Source of the DNA: Mesorhizobium jarvisii
GTDB taxonomy: Bacteria > Pseudomonadota > Alphaproteobacteria > Rhizobiales > Rhizobiaceae
DNA length: 64,000 nucleotides
Assembly: GCF_003601985.1 (NCBI RefSeq)
Contig: NZ_QZXA01000007.1
Location: 368,713 to 432,712 of the forward strand
Reading direction: 5' to 3'
Shown: positions 16,628 through 25,181 of the stretch, piece after piece
Numbering within the stretch: the first letter of the stretch is position 1
How the letters are laid out: each line of letters starts with the position of its first letter
Program-made: the position numbers and the translations under genes
Notes under the pieces: generated by a model
Told to the model about the DNA's origin: nothing
Databases searched by the model: none
What the model saw: only the letters and a program-made list of their open reading frames with translations

Positions 16628-18307
16628 TCAAACGTCAGCCAAGTCGCCTAAGGCTTCGATCAACGGCTGGATCTTGCCTTCATAGTTCTTCCACCGCTTA
16701 ACGGACGACGAGTAAATGGGCTGGCGGACCTGCCAGTGGCTAAGTGTTTTGACGGACCCCTCTTTTTCAAAGAAGCGGAGACATGCGTTATCCCAGGCTA
16801 ACCCAAGGTGATTTATCAGACGCCGAGACTGCCCTTCCTGATCCACAATAAGATCTTCATAGCTATTATCGAATATTCTCCCTGGCATAATAGACTTCCA
16901 ATGACACATGAGACGATGATACTCACGGTAATAAAGTCCAAGGGTCGTGAGGTCCGATGTATAAGTATGAGTACCCTTCAGGCTCGATACAAAGCACGAC
17001 AAGCAACTGTCAATTGGGCTTCGCCTACAATGAATTATGCGAGCGTTGGGAAAAAGAATACCAATGAGCCCTATTATTTCAAAATTATGCGGCATCTTAT
17101 CAACAATTCGAGATGCGAGCGGCGAATAAATTCGCAAGTTGGATAGATATTCTTCAGCGAAAATCTGAGATCGCTCGGCGGTCATCAATTTGACCATTTG
17201 TCCAAAAGCTGGTCCCAACTCCATCTTCAAATTTGTGGAGACAGCAATTCGGCCCAGTTTGGTGAGTTCTCCGGCGCTGTGTACGTCTGGATGGCTTGAG
17301 CAGATTTGCTCAGTCAAGGTTGTGCCAGAGCGCGGCATCCCGAGCACAAATACAGGCACCTCAGATGGATCGCCATATCCGGCCTTGGTCGCTAGCAACT
17401 CCGTATCGAACAAGGCGATCATGGAATCGACCCACCTGCGGTAGGACTCAATGTCACAAGTTTGAGCCCTGAACTCCTTTGCTTTCAGGTAATGCTCTAT
17501 CGCTTCGTCATAACGCTCAAGATCGTTCAAAACCTTGCCCGCGGCCTGATGGAGGTTATATGCTTCGTCAGCTGAGTTGGGCGAATTGCTAAGTTCGGTT
17601 AGAATGGAATCGAGCTCCGGCGGCGCGGTCGAAAATCTTCGAATGTTCACAAGAGCCATGTAGGCAGCGGACACGTTTTCGCGCCGGGCGATTGTTTCTT
17701 CCAAATATGCTGTCGCCTCCTCCATTCTTCCCAAATCTATCAGAATACGCGCCAATCCTATTCGGACCAGGGGGTGATCTCGGTTTAGCTCAAGCGCTTT
17801 TTGGTAGACTGGCAAAGCCATCTCGCCCTTGTCAAAATCGACATAGGCCCGCCCTAAAGCACACAGGGCTTCGACCATATCGGGCTTTAATTCACAGGCT
17901 CGCTGCAAATGCGCTATCGCCGGCAAATAATCACCGAGTTTCAAATAGCATTCGCCCAATGTGAATTGAAAGTATGGATTACCGGGCATTTCAGAGCACG
18001 CCTGGCTCAGGTATTCCAGGGCCAACTCGTCATCAAAATTCAGCCCTATCGTGCCAAGTACATACAGAGCTAACGCATGGTTGGGTTTTCTTGTCAGAAT
18101 GCGGTGGCATAATTCCTCAGCCTCCGGCAATCGGTTGGCCCTCTGCAACTCTATGGCCCGACGCAGCAGCGTGTCATCGTCCTGCGCGCCTGACATTTTA
18201 GGCATCGGCGACGGTGTTGGCAGGCCGGTTTTCATCGGCCCAGCCTTTTTGGGCAGGATTTGGACCTTAAGATGCCTGGACCAGGCGGGCGGCAGACGAT
18301 TGTTCAT
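16628..18307 (-). CDS. TPR-repeat sulfotransferase, copy 2
   Basis: The 559-residue paralogue of 14272-15936 has the same domain order: tetratricopeptide repeats (about 45-280) then a sulfotransferase domain with VLGMPRSGTTLTEQICSSHPD near residue 320 and VDKMPHNFEIIGLI further on. By eye the two are about half identical in the repeat region and closer in the C-terminal 55 residues. This copy is visibly richer in A+T than copy 1 and its neighbours, suggesting a different history or recent transfer. Both begin MNNRLPPAWSRHLK. The acceptor is unknown. Confidence 0.87.
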   Translation of the reverse strand: MNNRLPPAWSRHLKVQILPKKAGPMKTGLPTPSPMPKMSGAQDDDTLLRRAIELQRANRLPEAEELCHRILTRKPNHALALYVLGTIGLNFDDELALEYLSQACSEMPGNPYFQFTLGECYLKLGDYLPAIAHLQRACELKPDMVEALCALGRAYVDFDKGEMALPVYQKALELNRDHPLVRIGLARILIDLGRMEEATAYLEETIARRENVSAAYMALVNIRRFSTAPPELDSILTELSNSPNSADEAYNLHQAAGKVLNDLERYDEAIEHYLKAKEFRAQTCDIESYRRWVDSMIALFDTELLATKAGYGDPSEVPVFVLGMPRSGTTLTEQICSSHPDVHSAGELTKLGRIAVSTNLKMELGPAFGQMVKLMTAERSQIFAEEYLSNLRIYSPLASRIVDKMPHNFEIIGLIGILFPNARIIHCRRSPIDSCLSCFVSSLKGTHTYTSDLTTLGLYYREYHRLMCHWKSIMPGRIFDNSYEDLIVDQEGQSRRLINHLGLAWDNACLRFFEKEGSVKTLSHWQVRQPIYSSSVKRWKNYEGKIQPLIEALGDLADV

Positions 18308-18328
18308 CGTCCTTCGCTAGCAAAAAGG
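18270..18328. repeat. Start-codon block shared by the sulfotransferase genes, copy 2
   Basis: This is the partner of 15899-15957. The shared string includes TCCTTCGCTAGCAAAAA (complementary strand: leader) and the first 14 codons. Confidence 0.8.
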
Positions 18329-18428
18329 GGTGACGGAATCCAGCGCTACGGCTGGAAACCGCAGGGTGCTTGCACGGTTAGGCCGGCCACGCTAGCAAGA
18401 AGTCCCCTTTTCCAAGCGAGCTTCCACC

Positions 18429-19541
18429 ATGCGTTTGCGCCCTCCCCTTTCGCCGCTTATCGCAGCACTTCCCTCGACCGTGCCTTTTGTCGGCCCGGAA
18501 GCGCAGGAGCGGGAGCGCGGGCGGGCTTTTCGTGCCCGCATCGGCGCCAATGAGAGCAGTTTTGGCCCGTCGCCACGCGTCATCGCCCGCATAGAGCGCG
18601 TCGCGCGCGACCAGTGGATGTATTGCGATCCCGACAATTACGAGCTGAAGGTCGCGGCTGCCGCGCATCACGACGTAGCGGTCGAGAACGTCGTTGTCGG
18701 CGAAGGCATAGACGGCCTGCTCAGTCTTGTGGCGCGCATGTATGTGGCACCTGGCGATGCCGTGGTCACCTCGCTCGGCGCCTATCCGACCTTCAACTTC
18801 CATATTGCCGGCGTCGGCGGGCGGCTGGTGACAGTCCCTTACGAGAACGACCGCGAAAGTCTGAACGGTCTGCTCACGGCGGTCGTCAAGGAGAAGGCTC
18901 CGCTGGTCTATCTGTCCAACCCGGACAATCCGATGGGCAGTTGGTGGGAAGCGGACGAGGTGATCCGCTTCATCGAGGCGCTGCCGGAGACCACCATGCT
19001 GGTGCTCGACGAGGCCTATGGCGAATTGGGGCCCGCCTCGGCCCTGCCACCGATCGATATCTCGCGACCGAATGTCATCCGCATGCGAACCTTTTCAAAG
19101 GCTTATGGGCTTGCCGGGATACGCTGCGGCTATGCGATTGCGGAGGCCCAGGTGATCCGCGACTTCGAGAAGATCCGCAACCACTATGGCGTCAGCCGCA
19201 TGGCGCAGATCGCCGGCGTCGAAGCGCTCGCCGACCAGGCCTATCTCGAGACGGTGGTGGCGCGCGTGGCTGCCGGGCGCCGGCGCATCGCGGCGATCGC
19301 CGAGCAGAACGGGTTGAAGCCGCTGGCCTCGGCGACCAATTTCGTCACCATCGATTGCGGTCATGACGGTCCCTTCGCGCTGAAGGTGCTGCAAGGTCTG
19401 CTGTCACGTGATGTGTTCATCCGCAAGCCGATGGCGCCAGGGTTAGACCGCTGCATTCGCGTCAGCGTCGGCCTCGACCACGAACTGGATATCTTTGCCG
19501 AGGAATTGCCGGGCGCGCTGGCGGCAGCGCGGGGGAACTAG
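18429..19541 (+). CDS. HisC-like class I/II PLP-dependent aminotransferase
   Basis: The 370-residue protein shows the histidinol-phosphate aminotransferase-like fold type I: YLSNPDNPMGSWW (Asn164 region), LVLDEAYGELG (Asp194, Tyr197) and RTFSKAYGLAGIRCGYA with the PLP lysine at 224. It transfers amino groups with pyridoxal phosphate. No histidine biosynthesis genes are near, and many rhizobia have several HisC paralogues, so a role in histidine synthesis is not assumed. The 3' end overlaps the convergent MarR gene by four bases. Confidence 0.87.
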   Translation: MRLRPPLSPLIAALPSTVPFVGPEAQERERGRAFRARIGANESSFGPSPRVIARIERVARDQWMYCDPDNYELKVAAAAHHDVAVENVVVGEGIDGLLSLVARMYVAPGDAVVTSLGAYPTFNFHIAGVGGRLVTVPYENDRESLNGLLTAVVKEKAPLVYLSNPDNPMGSWWEADEVIRFIEALPETTMLVLDEAYGELGPASALPPIDISRPNVIRMRTFSKAYGLAGIRCGYAIAEAQVIRDFEKIRNHYGVSRMAQIAGVEALADQAYLETVVARVAAGRRRIAAIAEQNGLKPLASATNFVTIDCGHDGPFALKVLQGLLSRDVFIRKPMAPGLDRCIRVSVGLDHELDIFAEELPGALAAARGN

Positions 19542-20068
19542 GCGCTTTCGCGGCGTTCGGATGCTGGCGCTGCGCTTAGCAGATGCCTGACGCGTGCCAA
19601 TATATCCGACAACTCGGCGGCTTCCTCGTCGCCCAGGTCCACGGTCAGGCGGGTGAGATCGCGATCCGCAGCCGACTGAAGTGCAGCGAGCGCGACCTGG
19701 CCGCGCATGGTGAGCGAGAGGACGCGCCGGCGCAGAGCATCGGGGCCGGCACGCGTTTCGGTGAGGCCGGCGGCAGAGAATTTTCGAAGGATTCTCGTGA
19801 CATAGGCCGGATCCAGCTGGAGGTCCCTGGCAATGTCGGACGCTGCTGGTTCGAAGTCGATTTGAAGCACCCGTGCCAGAAAGCCTGCCTTGCCGCCGGA
19901 ATTGGCTGCAATGCGGCCGGGTCGACGACCCAGTTCGAACAGCACCCGCGCCTCGGTCAGCGTAAAGGCGCTGTGCGTCAAGGTTTCGTCGAGCAGCCCG
20001 ATCAGGCCGGTATAAAACCGGTTGAAGCATCTGAGATCGCGGACCAAGGCACTGCGATCGGCTGGCAT
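19538..20068 (-). CDS. MarR family transcriptional regulator
   Basis: The 176-residue protein has the winged-helix order of MarR: LTEARVLFELGRRP, AASDIARDLQLDPAYVTRILRKFSAAGL (recognition helix region) and RRRVLSLTMRGQ (wing). The start at MPADRS has an AGGGAAGG ribosome-binding site; the frame remains open for 19 codons upstream. The target is unknown. It converges with the aminotransferase gene and diverges from acylphosphatase. Confidence 0.85.
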   Translation of the reverse strand: MPADRSALVRDLRCFNRFYTGLIGLLDETLTHSAFTLTEARVLFELGRRPGRIAANSGGKAGFLARVLQIDFEPAASDIARDLQLDPAYVTRILRKFSAAGLTETRAGPDALRRRVLSLTMRGQVALAALQSAADRDLTRLTVDLGDEEAAELSDILARVRHLLSAAPASERRESA

Positions 20069-20249
20069 GTCATGCGCCTTCCCTGAGATTCCACTTCGGT
20101 GGATCATTGCGCAAAAGTTGACCAAGTCAACTATTTATTGGATGGGGTCATCCACCTTGCGAGCAAGCCTCGGCTTCTGTTCGATAGTCCCCTTCAAGCC
20201 AGTTGCCTTCGCTCGATCCTGCGCCAGACTCTAAGGAAGGGAGCGCACG

Positions 20250-20534
20250 ATGAACGATCGGAAAAGGGCCGTCCAGGCCCGCGTACACGGCAGGGTGCAA
20301 GGCGTCGGCTATAGGATCTGGGCGAGAGGCGAAGCGGCAAGGCTTGGGCTGGTGGGCTGGGTGCGCAACGAAAGAGATGGCTCGGTAACGGCATGGCTTG
20401 CCGGCGCCGACATGGCGGTTTCGTCCATGATCGAACGGCTTCGCCAGGGCCCGGCGGGCGCTTCAGTCTCGCGGGTAGATGTCGAGGAGATCGAGACCTG
20501 GACCGCGCCTGGAGATTTCAGGATCGTCGCATAG
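20250..20534 (+). CDS. acyP: Acylphosphatase
   Basis: The 94-residue protein shows the signature VQGVGYRIWARGEAARLGL followed by GWVRN. Catalytic Arg22 and Asn40 are present. The enzyme hydrolyses acyl phosphates in the cytoplasm. AAGGAAGGGAG precedes the ATG. It lies alone between two regulators. Confidence 0.95.
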   Translation: MNDRKRAVQARVHGRVQGVGYRIWARGEAARLGLVGWVRNERDGSVTAWLAGADMAVSSMIERLRQGPAGASVSRVDVEEIETWTAPGDFRIVA

Positions 20535-20576
20535 GCCCATGCGCATCGATTTACTAGTTTGGCACTCTTGAATTAA

Positions 20577-20592
20577 TTGAACGTTCGTTTTA
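20577..20592. promoter_or_regulatory. Candidate operator of the TetR regulator
   Basis: The AT-rich region just before the tetR gene contains TTGAACGTTCGTTTTA with a central AACGTT palindrome, a form often seen in TetR-family operators. Position suggests autoregulation. Not demonstrated. Confidence 0.35.
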
Positions 20593-20617
20593 TTATCGTC
20601 GAATTAACGAGGCGATC

Positions 20618-21259
20618 ATGGCGCGCACCACGGGATCGGACGGCGAGCGAACCGAGGCGGCAGTCCGCGAAGCGGCGGTCAACCTGATCGCACGCTACGG
20701 CTACGAGGCGATGTCGATGCGCCAGCTGGCGGCCGAGGTCGGCGTGCAGGCGGCCGCGCTCTATCGCTACTTTCCGACCAAGGAAGACCTGCTGTTCACG
20801 CTGATGCGCGAGCACATGGAGGGGCTTCGGGAGGCCTGGGAACGCGCGAGGCCATTCGATGCGGATCCGGCGGAGCAGCTTGCGGCCTATGTGCGCAACC
20901 ACATCGCTTTCCACATCGGGCGCCGGCATGCCACGCATGTGTCGAACATGGAACTGCGCAGCCTGTCGCCCGACAGGCTGACACAGATCCTCAAGCAGCG
21001 CACAGCCTACGAAAAGGAACTGCGCACCATCCTGCGCGAAGGCGCCGAGGCGGGCGACTTCAGCATCGAGGACACCGGCCTGACGGCCATGGCGCTGATC
21101 CAGATGATGACCGGCGTCATCGTCTGGTTTCGCCCAGGCGAGCGGCTGTCGGTCACTGAAGTAACGGCGACATATCTTTCAATGACAATGCGCCTGGTTG
21201 GCGCGAGGATGGACACCTACAGCGCCGCACGTCCCTTGGACGGGCAAAGGACGCAGTAG
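20618..21259 (+). CDS. TetR family regulator, probable control of the liu genes
   Basis: The 213-residue protein has an N-terminal TetR helix-turn-helix (about 14-60: AAVNLIARYGYEAMSMRQLAAEVGV ... AALYRYFPTKEDLL, broken here for length) and a variable ligand-binding C-terminal domain. It precedes liuA by about 70 bp on the same strand with a palindromic repeat between. Position suggests control of leucine/isovalerate catabolism with an acyl-CoA as ligand, which is inference. Confidence 0.85.
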   Translation: MARTTGSDGERTEAAVREAAVNLIARYGYEAMSMRQLAAEVGVQAAALYRYFPTKEDLLFTLMREHMEGLREAWERARPFDADPAEQLAAYVRNHIAFHIGRRHATHVSNMELRSLSPDRLTQILKQRTAYEKELRTILREGAEAGDFSIEDTGLTAMALIQMMTGVIVWFRPGERLSVTEVTATYLSMTMRLVGARMDTYSAARPLDGQRTQ

Positions 21260-21271
21260 CACTTGAATTTG

Positions 21272-21317
21272 CGCATGATCCTTTCCGAAAATCGAAGTCG
21301 ATTTTCGGGGTCATGCG
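21272..21317. repeat. Intergenic palindrome between tetR and liuA
   Basis: Outer arms CGCATGA and TCATGCG enclose inner arms CCGAAAATCGA and TCGATTTTCGG. The plan resembles the 28615-28651 element (ATGATCCGAA ... TTTTCGG ... TCAT). It is likely a member of a dispersed palindrome family, not a specific operator. Confidence 0.7.
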
Positions 21318-21331
21318 GGAGGAGGAACGGC

Positions 21332-22495
21332 ATGTACACGAACACGCTCAGCTTCGGGCATGACGAGGATATCGAGGCGCTGCGCGACCTGGTACGCCGT
21401 TTTGCCCAGGACAGGATAGCGCCGATCGCCGGCGATATCGACCGCCAGAACGAATTTCCGGCGCATCTGTGGCGCGAGCTCGGCGACCTCGGCCTGCTCG
21501 GCATCACCGCCGATCCCGATTTCGGCGGCAGCGGCATGGGGTATCTCGCCCATGTGATTGCGGTGGAAGAAATCTCCCGCGCCTCGGCTTCGGTCGGTCT
21601 TTCCTACGGCGCCCATTCCAACCTCTGCGTCAACCAGATCAACCGCTGGGCGACGCCGGTGCAGAAGGAAAAATTCCTGCCGCCGCTGTGTTCGGGCGAG
21701 CGCGTCGGCGCGCTGGCGATGTCTGAATCCGGCGCCGGCTCCGATGTCGTCTCGCTCAAGCTGCGCGCCGAAAAGCGCAATGACCGCTATGTGCTCAACG
21801 GTACCAAGATGTGGATCACCAACGGCCCGGACGCCGACACGCTGGTCGTCTATGCCAAGACCGATCCTGAGCGGAAATCGCGCGGCATCACCGCCTTCAT
21901 CGTCGAAAAGGCTTTTGCCGGGTTTTCCGTGGCGCAGAAACTCGACAAGCTCGGCATGCGCGGCTCCAATACCGGGGAGTTGGTGTTCGAGAATGTCGAG
22001 GTGCCATTCGACAATGTGCTGCATGAGGAAGGACGCGGCGTCGAGGTGCTGATGTCGGGCCTCGACTATGAACGCACCGTGCTTGCCGGCGGCCCGATCG
22101 GCCTGATGGCAGCCTGTCTCGACGTGGCGATCCCCTATGTGCACGAACGCAAGCAGTTCGGCCAACCGATCGGCGAGTTCCAGCTGGTGCAAGGCAAGCT
22201 CGCCGACATGTACACGGTGATGAACGCCGCGCGCGCTTACGTCTATGCCGTCGCGGCGGCCTGCGATCGCGGCCAGACCACCCGCAAGGATGCTGCCGGC
22301 TGCGTTTTGTTCGCGGCCGAAAAGGCGACGCAGATGGCGCTCGACGCCATCCAGCTGCTGGGCGGCAACGGCTATATCAACGACTATCCGACCGGCCGGC
22401 TGCTGCGCGACGCCAAACTCTACGAGATCGGCGCCGGCACCAGCGAAATCCGGCGCTGGCTGATCGGTCGCGAGATCATGGCGGAGGGGGTGTGA
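21332..22495 (+). CDS. liuA: Isovaleryl-CoA dehydrogenase
   Basis: The 387-residue acyl-CoA dehydrogenase has ALAMSESGAGSDVVSLK, WITNGPDAD and the C-terminal QLLGGNGYINDYPTGRLLRD and EIGAGTSEIRR motifs. Glu247 in GLDYERTVLAGG stands where isovaleryl-CoA dehydrogenases carry their catalytic base, which separates it from most other acyl-CoA dehydrogenases. It oxidises isovaleryl-CoA to 3-methylcrotonyl-CoA with FAD, passing electrons to ETF. The start MYTNTLSFG is behind GGAGGAGG. liuB follows two bases after the stop. Confidence 0.93.
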   Translation: MYTNTLSFGHDEDIEALRDLVRRFAQDRIAPIAGDIDRQNEFPAHLWRELGDLGLLGITADPDFGGSGMGYLAHVIAVEEISRASASVGLSYGAHSNLCVNQINRWATPVQKEKFLPPLCSGERVGALAMSESGAGSDVVSLKLRAEKRNDRYVLNGTKMWITNGPDADTLVVYAKTDPERKSRGITAFIVEKAFAGFSVAQKLDKLGMRGSNTGELVFENVEVPFDNVLHEEGRGVEVLMSGLDYERTVLAGGPIGLMAACLDVAIPYVHERKQFGQPIGEFQLVQGKLADMYTVMNAARAYVYAVAAACDRGQTTRKDAAGCVLFAAEKATQMALDAIQLLGGNGYINDYPTGRLLRDAKLYEIGAGTSEIRRWLIGREIMAEGV

Positions 22496-22497
22496 GC

Positions 22498-24105
22498 ATG
22501 GCCGTCCTGCAAACCCAGATCTCCCCTTCCTCCGACAGCTTCCGCGCCAATGCCGAACGCATGCGCGCGCTGGTCGCCGACATCGCCGACAAGGCCGCGA
22601 TCGTCGAGCGCGGCGGCTCCGAAGAGGCGCGCGAGCGCCATATTTCACGCGGCAAGCTGCTGCCGCGCGAGCGCCTCGCGCAATTGCTCGACACCGGTTC
22701 GCCCTTCCTCGAGATCGGCCAGTTCGCAGCGTGGTCAATGTATGGCGAGGAGATTTCCTCGGCCGGCATGATCGCCGGCGTCGGCCGGGTCGAGGGCGCC
22801 GAGGTGATGGTCGTCGTCAACGATGCCACGGTGAAGGGCGGCACCTACTATCCGCTGACGGTGAAAAAGCACCTTCGCGCGCAGGAGATCGCGCTGCAGA
22901 ACAATCTGCCCTGCATCTATCTGGTCGACAGCGGCGGCGCCAATCTGCCCAACCAGGACGAGGTCTTTCCCGACCGCGAGCATTTCGGCCGCATCTTCTA
23001 CAACCAGGCCAACATGTCGGCTGCCGGCATCCCGCAGATCGCCTGCGTCATGGGGTCCTGTACCGCAGGCGGCGCCTATGTGCCGGCGATGTCGGACGAG
23101 ACGATCATGGTGCGCAACCAGGCGACCATTTTTCTCGGCGGCCCGCCGCTGGTGAAGGCGGCCACCGGCGAGGATGTCAGCGCCGAGGATCTGGGGGGCG
23201 CGGATGTGCATACGCGGCTTTCCGGCGTTGCCGATCATTATGCGATGGACGACGAACATGCGCTCGCCATCTGCCGGCGCATCGTCAAAAACCTGAATCG
23301 GAACAAGACCGTAAGCCTGAACTTACAGAGATCGATTCCACCGCTTCATCCGGCGGATGAACTCTACGGCGTCGTGCCGACCGATCTGCGCCAGCCCTAT
23401 GACGTGCGCGAGGTGATCGCGCGTCTTGTCGACGGCTCCGAGTTCGACGAGTTCAAGCAGAACTACGGCACGACGCTGATCACCGGTTTTGCCCATCTCC
23501 ACGGCATGCCGGTCGGCATCATCGCCAACAATGGCGTGCTGTTTTCCGAAAGCGCGCTGAAGGGCGCGCATTTCATCGAGTTGTGCTGCCAGCGCGGGAT
23601 CCCGCTGGTCTTTCTGCAGAACATCACCGGCTTCATGGTCGGCCGGAAATACGAGGCCGGCGGTATTGCCAAGGATGGCGCCAAGCTGGTGATGGCGGTT
23701 GCCACCGCCAGGGTGCCAAAGGTGACCGTCATCATCGGCGGTTCGTTCGGCGCCGGCAATTACGGCATGTGTGGCCGCGCCTATTCCCCACGCTTCCTGT
23801 GGATGTGGCCGAACGCCCGCATCTCAGTGATGGGCGGCGAACAGGCGGCAACCGTGCTCGCCATGGTCAAGCGCGAAGGCATCGAGCGCAAGGGCGGCGA
23901 GTGGAGCGCCGAAGAGGAGGCGAAATTCAAGAAGCCTATCCTGATGAAATACGAGCATGAGGGCCATCCGCTCTACTCGTCCGCCCGCCTCTGGGACGAC
24001 GGCATCATCGACCCGGCGAAGACACGCGAGGTGCTGGCACTCAGCCTTTCGGCCGCACTCAACGCCGAGATCGAGGACACGCGGTTCGGCGTGTTCAGGA
24101 TGTGA
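22498..24105 (+). CDS. liuB: Methylcrotonyl-CoA carboxylase, carboxyltransferase (beta) subunit
   Basis: The 535-residue protein is an acyl-CoA carboxyltransferase: YLVDSGGANLPNQDEVFPDREHFGRI (described by its key parts SGGANLP and FGRIFYNQA), ACVMGSCTAGGAYVPAMSDE, NITGFMVGRKYE and GGSFGAGNYGMCGRAY. These are diagnostic of MccB. With LiuD it carboxylates 3-methylcrotonyl-CoA. An ATG behind GGAGGGGG was preferred to a GTG two codons upstream that overlaps liuA. Confidence 0.94.
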   Translation: MAVLQTQISPSSDSFRANAERMRALVADIADKAAIVERGGSEEARERHISRGKLLPRERLAQLLDTGSPFLEIGQFAAWSMYGEEISSAGMIAGVGRVEGAEVMVVVNDATVKGGTYYPLTVKKHLRAQEIALQNNLPCIYLVDSGGANLPNQDEVFPDREHFGRIFYNQANMSAAGIPQIACVMGSCTAGGAYVPAMSDETIMVRNQATIFLGGPPLVKAATGEDVSAEDLGGADVHTRLSGVADHYAMDDEHALAICRRIVKNLNRNKTVSLNLQRSIPPLHPADELYGVVPTDLRQPYDVREVIARLVDGSEFDEFKQNYGTTLITGFAHLHGMPVGIIANNGVLFSESALKGAHFIELCCQRGIPLVFLQNITGFMVGRKYEAGGIAKDGAKLVMAVATARVPKVTVIIGGSFGAGNYGMCGRAYSPRFLWMWPNARISVMGGEQAATVLAMVKREGIERKGGEWSAEEEAKFKKPILMKYEHEGHPLYSSARLWDDGIIDPAKTREVLALSLSAALNAEIEDTRFGVFRM

Positions 24106-24106
24106 G

Positions 24107-24637
24107 ATGAGCAAGGCGCTGGACAGGATTCGCATCCACACCGGCGACATCACGAAGCTGGATGTCGACGCCATCGTCAATGCCGCCAACACCTCGCTTC
24201 TCGGCGGTGGCGGGGTCGATGGCGCCATCCATCGCGCCGCCGGCCGCGAGCTCGAGTTCGAATGCCGGATGTTGAACGGATGCAAGGTAGGCGACGCCAA
24301 GATCACCAAAGGTTACAAGCTGCCGGCTCGACATATCATCCACACCGTCGGGCCGGTCTGGCAGGGCGGCGGCAGGAGCGAAGCCGAACTGCTGGCCTCC
24401 TGCTATCGCAGGTCGCTGGAACTCGCGGCCGCCAATGATTGCCGAACGGTGGCGTTTCCGGCGATCTCGACCGGTGTTTACCACTACCCGAAAGATGAGG
24501 CGGCCGAGATCGCTGTCGGCACGGTCACCATGGTCATGGAAGAGAAAACCGTGCCTGAAGCTGTCATCTTCTGCTGCTTCGACGAGCACATGGCGGAACT
24601 ATACTGGCAAGCCGTTGCTGCGCTCCGGAAGGGTTGA
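24107..24637 (+). CDS. Macro domain protein (O-acetyl-ADP-ribose deacetylase-like)
   Basis: The 176-residue protein is a single macro domain of the YmdB/MacroD type: HTGDITKLDVDAIVNAANTS (Asp14, Asn25, Asn28), LLGGGGVDGAIHRAAG, TKGYKLPARHIIHTVGP and PAISTGVYHYP. Such domains bind and hydrolyse ADP-ribose derivatives, including O-acetyl-ADP-ribose. It starts one base after the liuB stop, so it is surely cotranscribed. A link to acyl-CoA metabolism through sirtuin chemistry is possible but inferred. Confidence 0.92.
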   Translation: MSKALDRIRIHTGDITKLDVDAIVNAANTSLLGGGGVDGAIHRAAGRELEFECRMLNGCKVGDAKITKGYKLPARHIIHTVGPVWQGGGRSEAELLASCYRRSLELAAANDCRTVAFPAISTGVYHYPKDEAAEIAVGTVTMVMEEKTVPEAVIFCCFDEHMAELYWQAVAALRKG

Positions 24638-24757
24638 ACTGTATGGACCAACCGATTCACCAACACATGCAAGCTCGAACCCCCGACAACGAACTGGCGG
24701 CGAGGAAAAATATTCGCTACTGCTTGTCCTGCGCAATGCAACGGGGACAGGGTGGAA

Positions 24758-25135
24758 ATGGAACTGAAATATTGCCGGGGGATGGCTGCCTCGATACTTG
24801 CAAGTTTGCTCATATTCGCAACACATGGCGCCGGTTCGGCGGAATCGCTGGCGGGCAAGATGGGCGACAAGCGGTTTTCCCCGACCTTGTCACTCGATCC
24901 GAAGGAAGCCTGCTACAAATCCTACCTCGCCTATATCGCGGCCAGCGGCCATTCGGCCTACGCCACGACGTTCTATTCGCGCGTCGTCGATCTCCACATT
25001 TTCTGCAGCGTGAAGCTGAACGCACCTTCGCAGAAGGCCGCGGAGGAAACGGCGTTGCGCGCCTGTCAGAGCGGCTTCGCCAAATGGAAGGTCAAGACCG
25101 CAAGCGGCGGCTGCGCGATCGCTGCGTCGAAGTAA
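24758..25135 (+). CDS. Small exported protein of unknown function
   Basis: The protein has about 125 residues with an N-terminal signal peptide (hydrophobic run MAASILASLLIFATHGA, cleavage near GSAES). Three to four cysteines remain in the mature part (EACYKSYL, IFCSVK, RACQSGF, GGCAIA), compatible with disulfides in the periplasm. GTG at 24752 is an alternative start. It lies inside the liu cluster between the macro-domain gene and liuD. I do not recognise a family. Confidence 0.7.
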   Translation: MELKYCRGMAASILASLLIFATHGAGSAESLAGKMGDKRFSPTLSLDPKEACYKSYLAYIAASGHSAYATTFYSRVVDLHIFCSVKLNAPSQKAAEETALRACQSGFAKWKVKTASGGCAIAASK

Positions 25136-25181
25136 GCCGGCGGCCAGGCTGGTGCCGCCCGAGGCAAACCCGGGAGGCTCC

